Below, piece after piece: positions 43,001-55,000 of a DNA stretch of 64,000 bases. Positions within the stretch are counted from its first letter, which is position 1, and every line of letters starts with the position of its first letter. This DNA comes from Climacteris rufus (taxonomy: Eukaryota; Chordata; Aves; Passeriformes; Climacteridae). Location: contig VZRZ01007761.1 of the NCBI GenBank assembly GCA_013398175.1, forward strand, positions 1 to 64,000, written 5' to 3'. Both the position numbers and the translations under genes were made by a program. The notes under the pieces were generated by a model that was given only the letters and a program-made list of their open reading frames with translations, was not told the origin of the DNA and made no database searches.

Positions 43001-46000
43001 TGGGGTTTTTTCTTCTTCTGATCTAATTTGAAGGATGTGAGTAAAGGAGAAGTTAACCTTTCTTTCTGGTTATTCTTGCAGACTTTGCCGTCTAGAGATG
43101 CCTCCTTTCCATATAAAACTCAGTTGCCACGTGTGGTGCCAGCCTCCACTTTCAGCAGCAGTGAGTACAGCACAGAATCTAAAATCCTAGATTATGTGCA
43201 AGAGCTGGACCCTTCCTTCCATCCAGTCTTGTCATTCCCTTCAGGTAAGTAACACCACAGCTCTTAACAGGGTGGTTGTGCTTGTGTCAGCTCTGGGGGG
43301 GTTATGGTTAACTCGTCTTTTCAGGGATTTTTAGGACCTATTTCTCTTAACAGACAACCTCACACTGTTAAAATACAGGAGGTTAGACAAAACGAGAATC
43401 TTGACTTGGTTCTGACTTTGGAAAAACACACCTTCTAGGTTTCCCATACCAGCAATGTGCTTACAACCCTGAAAGACTGACCAGGGAAAAGGTGTGTTTG
43501 GGTGTTTCGTGGTGTGTCTGATGGAGTCAGTGTTAGTCCTTTAGAGATGGTGCTTTTGCCAACACACTGCTGTACCTTGGTTGTGTTGTTTTCATGAGCA
43601 ATTTTCTGTTCAGGCCCTTTGGACTAGGTTTTAAAAGCTTTATTTAGGTTTTCTATTGTTTTTGTGATAGTCAGCCTTTTTAGTGATCTTTGCAGTTTTC
43701 TGGTTTCTTGTCATCTGAATCTGTAGTCTTTTTGGACAATGACACAGATGATTATCTGCAAATGGTTGTCTGTGACTCAGCCCTGAAATCGGTGCAGGTG
43801 CAACTTGACAGCACTTGGGACTTCAAAATAACAGAATAAAGGCTGTTATCAGCTGAAAGGATTGAATTTTTGTGGGTTTTTTTTTTTATTTTATGAAAAA
43901 CTTATTTCCAGGTAGTTACGGACGAGTAGAGGAATTATGCTGTTCTTGGGGGCTTCTTTGCCACAAAGTAATTCTGAAGATGAGGCTGGGACTTCCATGG
44001 AACTGTTTGAATCTTTAATCAAACCCCCTGTCTGCCCAGAGTGACAGTGTAGACACTACAGCCTAGTATTAGGAAGTCAGGAGTTAATGTGAGTCTTGGG
44101 TTTGGAGAACTTGTCTTTGGCCAGTAGAGAAGACCCAAATGTGGACATGGAATCCAGAGAAAGCCTCAGCTCCAGCAGTTGGCATCCCATGTAAGAGTAA
44201 AGAGGAGATTATTGAAGGAGCTTATTCCAAGAGTGCAACTGCAAACAGTTCCTTCTGTCCTCTGTTGTGGACAGAAAAACACCTCCTAAATCTTTCTTCT
44301 TACACACACTCTCCATCACTTCCCCTGTGACTCTGACAGCCCAGCTGGACCCCAGGGATTTAGAAGTCTGTGCAAGGACACTCATAAATGGCTGTGCCCC
44401 TTGTATTCATTCTTAGCCTCCCTCTTAAGGGAGACTGGGATTTGTAACAAGAATATTGACATTTTGATTTCTCACAATAAGCTTTGTCATCATAAAAAAC
44501 CTAAAAAGCTTTGGACTGTGCTGTAGCTACTGTTGGACACTTTGCCAGGATGCAGGAGGGAAAATGTTTTTAGCTTCATTCCAGTATCAAGAATATCTTT
44601 CTTAAGGAGTATTTATTCTCTTTTCAAGGAGCCTCACTAATAATAATTGAGACAGGGAAAAAGTACTAGACCTACTATCCCCTGTTCAAATGCAGTCCTG
44701 GCTTTTGGAGGAGGCTAGATTCATGCTTTACTTTGTGTACTTTGCTGTCTCTACCTCCTCATGAAGACCACTAGTCTATTTGTCATTTTCTTTCATCTGA
44801 AAAGAATTATTGTGAATAAGTGCATGGTAGAAATTTTCCAAGTTGTAGCCTGATTCAGCGTCATGTTTTCTTCGAAGCTTTCGTGGTTATCCCTTCCAGA
44901 GGAATAACTTCTCTTAAAATACTGCTCATGCTGTGTCCACATCTTTATATATAAAAAAATTATCAGCAGAGTGAAAGAAAAGAGTTTTGTTTTCATTTTC
45001 TCTGTGTGTTAAAAATATATTATTGGCATCTGTTTCATTTTGGAACTCTGGGAGTTTGATTTTTTTTTTAGTGTGCAAGGAGGCATTCGAGTTCCAGATT
45101 CAAATGTAGTGCTCTCACCTTATTTTTTCATGTGGTTTACTTCACAGGATTTTCTGCATAATTTGCAGACACTCAAAACTAGTAAATAGTGTAGTGGAAC
45201 TAACTCACTAGTGTACTCTCCTCTGAAAGCATAGTTGTCCCTATGTCTAAATCTTCCTTTCACAGTTTCCAAATTACCAAGGATCTTGACCAAAGATGCA
45301 TCAGTCATTGCAGCATCCTTTAACATGACAGCATCTGTTTAAACTCACTCCTTGATAATTGGAAAATGGTAAAAGTTTGGGCTTCTGGTATTTCTGCACC
45401 TAGCCTGTCAATAAATTTAAACAAGCACTCCTGCCCTTCCAATTAGATACAGGAACACATAATAAAAAACCTCTGAGTCACCCAGGTGGTTCCCCAGGCT
45501 AAAAAAAAAAATAGAACAAAACAAAAGACCAGCAGAGTAGGAGAAATGTTTTGGTTGTATCTTTACTTAAATGTTGTGACTAATACAGCTTTCAGACCTT
45601 CTTTGTTTTACTTGGAAGTAGAATAGAAAACACAGCAAAACCCTTGGGGTATTGTGACAAAAGATTGAGTTAGATCCATATCAAATTGAAATAAATTGAT
45701 ATTTTTATTTAGGAAAATATGTTGACAGTTTCTGTACTGGCACATTCTGATGGCACATGAGGTTAAGACTGTGCATAAATATATGTAGTTTAATGCCCAA
45801 CCTTGGGCCCTGCCCTCAGTCCTCTTCTCATTCTGAACTTACTAGCTGTCAAGCCTACTTCTTACATTGCCTTTTATTTATTCTATTTAATTTGTCTTCA
45901 TTCTTGTAATTTTTATTTCCAGAAAGGCTTTTCAGAGAGAGAGACTTTTTTTTTTGTAAAGCCTTCCTGCCTTACAACAGGGGGTAAATTCTTACCATTT

Positions 46001-49000
46001 GAGATGTTTTGGCCACTAATTCTGTGTTAGAACTCCCATTAGGAAATGAATTATATTGCCCTGCTGTAGACTTCTCCGGGGAGACAGAGAAGGAATGTAC
46101 CTTGAAATTACCTGTAGGCTCCCAGCAGTAGCAGTTTCCAAAAGCATTAATTACTTGTACCCAAAAGGCTGAACCAAAGCCTCTTCAGATTACAGGAAAA
46201 GTGCACTGTGTGCTCTCTGCTGTGCTGGGTTTTGTGTAGGGCTGGTCAAGAGGGGAAGACCGTGGTCTTACTGTCATTCAGTGCTCTCCAGAGTGTGTTT
46301 CAGTCCTTAGGAATATTGCTGATAGATTGCATTACACAGTGTTGGCTGAATCATCCTAGACCTCTAATGATGATGCCTAATCCATTGGCTCAGAGGTTGC
46401 CATCTTCTAATACAAACTGTATTCCTTTGACTTTGTCTTTTGATCAGATATTCCACTTCACATATACTTTGAATCATTATTAAGGAAGGATGACATCAAG
46501 GGAGAACCTGTTGATGCGTCGTCTTTGGGAGGGGAGTTTAAAGTATCTGCTGACAATGGTATGTAAAGCATTCTATTTCAGTATTTGCAAGTATATTGCA
46601 ATATTCATTCATCAGTGCTTTCTGCCATGAAGAGGCTGGGTTTATAAACTTGGCACAGGTTATCATAGAAGGTAACTGACTGTGGCTTTAGGAAGAGGAA
46701 TCTCTTCCCAGACCACAGGGTCAGGTTCTCCTTTGTTGCACTGGAATGATCCCTCCAGAGCTGTAGGAGAGCAGTAATACAAGTGGGGGGAGTTTGGACC
46801 AGGTGTCTGACTGCAGACCTGTTAGGATTTGGATTCCTATCAGAACCCTGGGGTTTTTTTCCATTATAAATAGTTCAGCAATTGGGATTTCCTGTAAACT
46901 CTACCAATGAAAAAAAAAGTTCTCAACTTGATACATGCTTTTTCTGTTGTAGACTATAATCAACATAATGTTTCTATCAAACAATGGAGCAGTGGCTGTT
47001 TGTCTAATTCCAAATCTCACTCAGGAACATCTGACCAGCTGTCAGAAGGAAGAAAGAAAAGACATCTAAGTGAGACAGCAGTAGGTAAGAAAAAAAGGGC
47101 ATTGCAAGAGGGAACTACATATTTTAAAATATGTACTGTATAAATATTGCTGGGCTTTGAGAATTGATTTTAAGTTGCCTCCAAAAAGGTTACTGTTTTG
47201 AAACTTATAAAGAAATGAACTTAGGATACCATGAAAATAGTTTGCTATCTTAAAGCATAGTCATCATCTTTCTTCTTGAGCACATATGCAAAATGAGACA
47301 AGCTTCTGTACTGTGTTTTTGGAGAACTCTTAAAGGAAACTGCTTGGCAGTTCAACCGTGTTCCTCTAATACTGGGTGTCATTCTTAATACAAAAGGGGT
47401 TTTTTTATGGTAGTCAGTGAAACAGACTGAATTGCAAAGTAATCTGTTAAGTCATGTGCCCAGTGAAACATTTACTATTCCTGGCATCTTTGGTTCACTA
47501 TGTTTCATTTGTTGTGTACTGTCATTAGTGATTCTGGATCTCTTCCAGACTGTTAAGAGGACTTGTAGATAGCCAGTGCTTAGTATGTTTTTACCCTTGT
47601 TACATTTATATTTTAAGCCATTGAATCTCTACTTCAGCATTTGGTAAATTAATAGGAAATGACTGGAAAGTTCTGTAGAATAATGTGATAATATAGGGAT
47701 AAAAAATTCAGTGTACTGCTGTAAAGATAAATGGCATCTTACCTCTCCAGGCTATTAGAATGTAAAGCCTAACAGATTGTGTTACAAATTCATTTGGCAA
47801 ACCTTGGGAAAACTTTGGCACAATTCTTTACAAGACATCTGAAGAAAATTAGTCACTGAGCAAGAGGGCAAACTATATTAGTTTAAATTTTCTCTTAGGA
47901 AAGAATTAAAAGGTATAAATGATCAGTTAACATTGTGAAAAAATAAACTGCTGGTGCATATCTAGGTAAAACTGATAGTGAAATCTTGCACTAGAGGTGG
48001 AGATATGGGAAGTACTGCAGAGATACTGTAATCAAAAATTATGATCTATGATTAAAACAAACCGCAAAACCCACAATCTGCAACCCCAAACCAAGACCAC
48101 CCAATTAATTAGAAACTTACAGGAGAGAGTAAAAGGTGTTTTGGGGCACACTGACAACTGCCTTGGATTTAGATGAGGGTTTTTTCTCTGAGTCCTTCCC
48201 CTTGTGCAGGACAGGCCTGCCTGTGCTGTACAGCCTTCTCACACCCTGTGCTGTCTCTGGTGGGGGTTGTGCCCCATCCCTTTCACCACTGGTGATCCTG
48301 TTTTCTGTGCCCCTCACTCCCCTGGCCGCTTGCTGACACAGCCTTCCTCACTGGTTCCAGAAGTGTAGTCATGCACACTGACATCAACAATTGCAGTTAC
48401 TTGGGAGCACTACTAAGAGAGAATAAACTTTAAACCTTTTGAAGTTCCATTTAGTCTTCTGCCAATAGAATTTAGGGTGTTCAGTAAATGGAACAAAAAA
48501 AGCGGTCTTTTATCATAAGGATCATAGTCTCCCAATGCCAGAAAACTGTTCTGTGCTGCATTCATTAGTAGGAGCACAAGTTCTAGCTTATTAGTGCTAT
48601 GGGTGTAGTACTACATATTTATTCCTAATTTGGGCTCTGTCTAGGAGAAATTATCCATGGGGAAGGTCAGCCTGATGAACAAGGCCAAAAATAAAAGCTG
48701 TGTGTGAGGGAGTTGCAGAGCTGCCTGGGAGATGAGAGTTCATGTCCTTGACCCAGCCTGTGCAATACAGTCTTTAGGATCAATCTTACCCCTTTTTCCA
48801 TGCTGGAATACACTGATTCTTTTTATTAGTTAGTACATTACACCTGAGTTCTCCTTTCTTGCTGGAAATTAAGGTAGAAGGAAAGCAGAACAGGTGGTTA
48901 AATTCTGAATCCCCCTAAATGCTGCTTATATGGGACTGAACTGGAGTAAACAGGAATTAAAATTTGTCAGGAGCAGTGAACCAGAAGAAGAAACCATTAT

Positions 49001-52000
49001 TGATTTGGACACCTAAACTAATTTTGTTTGTGACCTTTGCTGCCAGTTTTATCATTTATTAAGGAAAACACAGTCAGGAAGAACTTGAGATGCACCCTAG
49101 CTAGAGAAAGTGCTGCTGGACAACAGAGGGAATCTAAGTCAGATTGCATTTGCTGTGTGTGTAGTCTATGACAGCTCCTAAGAAAGAGTCAGGATTTGCC
49201 CATATGGAGCTGGTTCCATGAGAAGACATCCTTTGTAGGATGAGAAGGATGAGTTTTGTAGGACAATGACAGGATGAGTAGCAAGTGTTTATTTAGATTT
49301 TTTTTTTAGTATCCAGTAAATTGTAAGTGACTCACTGTGGGCTTCTAGAAATGACTTTACTGTTACTGTATGGAAAAAGATGTGCAGTCCAATAGCCAAC
49401 AGCCAGTCTGTATTGTTTATTGCTATTTTTTATGGCAGGGGAAAGTACCACTCGGTTTGAGACATTCTCCTTCCAACATGCAGAGCCAGAGTCCCACAGC
49501 AGTTTTGCTGCCACAAGCAGTGTCCATGCCATGTCTCGGCCCACTCACAGCACTTCATCACAGGTAAACCAAAAATGTATCACTGTCCCAACTGAAATGT
49601 CAACAGAGAGTTGTGCCAGTTAATAATCCAGAGCGACACACCTTCTGCATCTAGTTTAGTGTCACATTACAGTTCAGAGCATTTTTACAGTGAATTAAGT
49701 AGATTACATTAACTAATTGATTCCAGATTAAGTATGTGGTGTTTCTAAAACAGATACTTGTTTGTAAGAGAATTTTGCAGATCATATAACTGGAGTGTAA
49801 CTTTGGTTTATTGGCACTGTGCCTTTCTTTTTTTTTTTCCCCCCAAATTTCATTAAATACACTGTGATTTGTGTTCCCAGTTTTACACTGGGGCTCTTGT
49901 GACCCTTTTTCTTGGTGCAGCTACATAAAATGCCCTCATGGTGCAAATACAGTCACAAACCTTGGTAACTCTCAGTTTCAGTATTTAAAACCCTTTGTGC
50001 AGGAGTATAAGCAAAGTCTTGAATATAAATTTGTTGAGGAGCAGCAGAGCTCTGGCTCAGTGACGTCAGTGCAGAAACACACTGTGTTGTACTGGAATTC
50101 ATGGAGAATCTCACAACAATATTCAGAGTTCCATCCCATGGTTTTGCCAAGCCTGGGGGTTTACTGGTGCTCTGAAAGTCATCACTCTTCAATGCAGAGT
50201 TGAGTGTAAATGTGTGTCCCACAGAGTTCAGACAGCACACACTCCTTTAATGCCTTGAGTTGATCAAAGAACACCTAAATGAGCACTTCAGAATAGTCTG
50301 TTTCCATTAAAGTTCAGAATTCCTCCCTGTGAAGTTCTGATGTTTCTTGGCTAACATGCATTTCCTATGGTTTGAGCTGATGTCCTCTGTGTTGATTATG
50401 TTCTTCAGCATAACTCCAGGAGGAGGCTGAGAAGTGAGAGCTCCTATGATATAGACAACATCGTTATTCCCATGTCGCTGGTGGCACCGTCAAAGCTGGA
50501 GAAACTACAGTACAAAGAAATCCTTACTCCAAGGTTTGCTCACGACCTCCTTAACTGCAAAGATAGCAAAAGGAACATGAGAACATTAACTAAGAATATA
50601 ATTAACGTGGAGTTAGGAAATGTTATAATATTAAGATGATCGTTTCATGCACTTGGGGTTTTTTATCTGTGCACTTCAGTTCATGTGACTGAAGTGGTGG
50701 GAAGACTGGACAGTTGATAGTGCAAGGAAATAGCTGATATACACATGGAGGTGGCAGATGCACAGACTGGCTAAAAATAGGAGTGGGTTTATATCATCCT
50801 AATTGTAGTGATGTTCATGGCCTTTAATGTACCATAAGGCTGGCAAGCTCTGAGCGGTTATTTGGAGGTTGCTGTCTTTCTTTGTGTTGTGAGAAAGTAT
50901 TAAACTATTTTCAGTGAATTAAACAGACATGGATTTAGCATACATTTTTTAAATTTAGCCATTCTGATCCATTAGAATAAGCTTATTTCTTTCCATACAG
51001 TGTAGGCCTATAATCCATTATTCTAGAGACCTTTTTCTCCTTTGTTTTAGAAAGAGAACATCTTTAGATTTCTAACACAGGCTAATTGCTTCCCTCTGCT
51101 TACTTCAGTGGCTTACTAGCAAATTGCCTGAAGTGCTAAATGCACTTGTCCTATACTTCAAATCTGTAATATGTATTTGCTTCTATGTTGTCCTTTAAGT
51201 TGAAAAATATTATTACAACTGTATTGGATAGCATAAAGACTGTGTTAGGAAAAGGAAAGGTTAGATACCAAGTTGGGAAAGGAAAATACAAATTTCAGGC
51301 ATCTGTTGTCACCACCTTACACTTAATTTGATTTTCCTTGTCTCATTTCTAGCTGGAGAGTTGTTGAACTTCAACCTTTAGAAAAATCTCAAACAGATGA
51401 AGAAGAGGTAGGCTGTATTTTCATTAAACCACTAGATTTATTTAAAGTATATACAATATGTAGTTGGGATAATTGGTACATACTTTCTGAAATCACTGAC
51501 TTCATGCAAATCCTGGTAAGTTAAATAAAGTGTTTAGTATCAGATTGTGAAAATGTCTTATCCCTACAGTGGATGAAAAATACCAGTATACCATTAATAT
51601 TCCTTGTTCATTGTTTGTCTGGCTTGTGTCCCTTGCTGCTGTGCAGTCAGTGCTTCCCAAAAGGTCCCTTTGGTCGGGCTCTGCTCCTGAGCACTGGAAC
51701 ACTGGCTGTTCCTGTCATCCTCTGCAATGCTGTCCTTCCCTCTCATCCTCTCCTTCCATGGCCAGTTCCCCTGGCATGGTGCTCTTCATAAGGCAATTAG
51801 GCATCTTGCCTGTGGCTACAGCAAGTTTCCTCACTTTTCTTTTCAGTGTTTGTTTTCCTGCAACCCTCCTGTTGGAAGCAAACTTTTCTGCTATGTCAGG
51901 AACAACATAGCAGACTGTGAACAGCTATGAACTATGAACGACTATAGAACAACTTCAGCATTTCCTGCCTACCTGTTGAGCTGGGTTTGCACATCATGGC

Positions 52001-55000
52001 CTATTGTTGCTTCCTCCAGACAGAAGAAGCAACCTTCTTTCTTCAGGGAGTGTCCATGGACTTTGCAGCTGGGGGTCTCCTTCTCCTCTACTCAGGTGTT
52101 TGAGACATCTCCTAACCTTGGAATGTACTAGCAGGTCTGGTCTCTAGGCTGGTTTTCTGTTCTGCCAGTCTTTTTGTGGCTCCTCTTCCAGAAACCTGCC
52201 AGTTTTGTTGTCCTTTGGACATCTCTAATCTCCCTCCAGTCTCTGCCGTTGTCACCATTTGTAACTGTAGGACTTGAATTCCTGCCTTCATCCACAATAT
52301 CTCTTCTTGAGCTGCTGTTTCAGAGAATCTCTACAACAGGGGTTTAGGTGCCATAGCAGTATAAAAAGATGGCATTTGGGTAGCAGTACAGAAGGTTATG
52401 TTAAACTCAGTAAACAAATCATTATGTCACTCCCTTGTGGTAGAAAATACACTGCTCCACAGAGGTGCTAGTTTCCTCCGAGGTTTATCAGATCTGTAGC
52501 TACCTGCTTCATAACCTTTCCCTTAGGAGAACAGCATGGTCTCAGCTCCTTAGTTGGTGTAGTTGCACTTATTTGTCAGCTTCCAACTTGGGTTGAAGGA
52601 AGAGAAAAGCTTACTCTGTCCCTGTCTTTTCCAGTGCAATTGAGAAATTCTTGTGAAATCTATGGTCAGATTTATGTCACTTCCACCCAACTTCTGGGTT
52701 GGTACTGTCTCATCTAGCAGGAAACATGGCCTATTCTTCCTTTGTACCAAGGTCAAATTACATACCCAGGAGAACTCTCCTGCAAGGATATTTAATTAAA
52801 CCATTTGGAGAATAACTAATAAGGCAGCAAGGGCACACTGTCCCTTGAGCATCTACTGTTCATCGCTCTGTCCTCATCCTGGTATCTGGGGGGGAAGTGA
52901 AGAATTTCATCAGTGATTTGCATTCAGGGCTTCAAGGGACTTGGACTCAGTGGATTTCTTGTTTGGATTTCAGATCCCACAGAGGAGATAACTTGTCTCA
53001 TGCTTTTTTTGCTGAAGGGACTTTAAGATGTCTCTCTGAAGCTCATGGGTGAATGTCTCAATTAGTAACCCTCCCATTTGTGTTTGGCATGACTCTCGAT
53101 CCTGTGTGATTCATCCTCTGGCCAGGAAATAACTCAAGTTAACAATACCACAGATTTCCCTCCCACTGTGGCCCACTGGTTCTGTATTGTCTGTCAGCTA
53201 CTGGGTAGAATGAGGAGAGATGTCAGACAAGAGAAAAATGCTAAAGATCTTGTTTGTGTAAATCATCCTTTGCCAATTTCCCTCTTTGTTTTGGGATCAT
53301 GTTAATTAGTTTGGGTGTCTTTCAAAGTACTGAGAAAAGGTGATTGATCATAATTCTCCCACTTCCTTTCTTTAGCTTTGAGCAGAGTTACATTTGCTAC
53401 TGGGTAAGCTTGTAAAAATACACAAGGAAACAGCACTATTACCTGTTGGCATTTTCTGCACTCATGCTCTGACACTATTGAAATTGCTCCATATGCTGAA
53501 GTCAAGGCAAGCTTCTGTAGATCATTCATGTAACACAATGGAAGACAAAAGATACTTTCTGCTTTTATATGCTCTTTTTCTTAATTTCACTGTGTAATAG
53601 CCTATTGTGGTGTTGGAAACAATACAACTTTATTTTTTTTTTGTGGTACTACATAGTAGTTTCTTTTCTATCTTCTGCATAGCTCAGTTAAAACTTCAGA
53701 GTTGTCCTTGTGTCAAGCAGCTGTCAGGGATTTCTGCCACTGGATAACCTTTTTTTTTCCTTTTCTTCTTCTTGTTTTTCTTCTTGTTCTTCTCATTCTT
53801 CTTCTTCTTCTCTGTCTTATTCTCTGTCTTCATTTAGAGGCTTTCAGTGCAGCAGTCTGTATCCATACAATAGACTTGCACCCAACATTTACTAGGTTAC
53901 AAAAACAGTGAGGTCCCAAATTTGCCGTGTTCCACATGAGCCACACTTCCAAGGATGGGAACTCAGCATTTTCTGGGAATCAGGCCTATTCACTGTGCCT
54001 TTAAGTATAAAAAGCTTACCTTTTATGGGTGCGTTTTTGTTTCTGGAAATTTTGCCTTATAAGAACAAAACTGGCAACGCAAAAGTTAATCTGCTATCTA
54101 TGTCTGCTCTATTACTTGCTCTAAAAATACTTTCTGGAAATAGAGCATTTGAGTTTCCTGATTTGTGTGTGTGAATTTGCAGTCTGTTATTACTTTAAGG
54201 CATGGGAGGGTGGGACATAAGTTTTCCTGTTTTATTTTGGTTCTAATTTGTTTTGTCCATCTTAAAGTTTCTGCAAAGGCACAGCTGTAACATTCAAGTT
54301 TGTTTTGTAACTGTTTTATAATGACAAATGCTTTGGAGTAATTCTGTGTGCAGTTAGTTTTGCATAAGTGTTTTCATGGCATATGACTCAGTGCTTCCTG
54401 TGGAGCCAAAGAGTGAAACACAGATTTTGTTGTTTTGAGAACCTTTCAGAAATATTCCTGGTGTTATTCAACATTAATGTACAGTGTCTTGTAGTGTCAT
54501 GGGGGGGAATCCAAAGCTTAGTTTTCTTTGAGTGAAACCATTAGACTTGCCTCACAAACAGGCCTTCCCCATAGCCTTTTCTCTCAGCATCACTGCCAGA
54601 TCCATCCAGTGAGTAATGACACTTCTTTTGTCCTTTCTCAGACTAACCTTAGTGGGGAAACAATACCAAATTTCTCCTGTTACAGAACTTTAATTTAACC
54701 TTAAGTCGTTACAGGAAATAGGTAAAGCATTACAAAGCTGGGGAGGGGCAGAGGCTGTACTGAACCAAGTAGAGACCTTTTATTCTGATGTCATGAAATG
54801 TTTGTCCACGGAACAGAGAATAATTTTTAAATAAGAAAATTTAGTCTTCAGTGGAATAGGGTAGAACTCATTTTAAATAAACAAGTATTTAAATCTGCTA
54901 TCAACAGCTATGAAAAACAAGCAGTATGGCTTATTTCTGTATTTTTCAAAACTCTTCACTTGGCGAGGAATGTGGATTTTGATTTTTGAAAGGAAGCTTG

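Larger units (their letters stand above)
32327..43081 (+). other. KANSL1L: Intron 6 of KANSL1L (10.75 kb)
   Basis: The intron is bounded by GTAGGC and TATTCTTGCAG. It is the most repeat-bearing intron. It holds a TA/CA microsatellite near 37389, a GGGA run at 37896-37913 beside a 10-bp tandem repeat at 37935-37972, and a 33-bp minisatellite at 38888-38985 that lies in a 140-codon open frame. No conserved gene was recognised in it. Confidence 0.9.
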
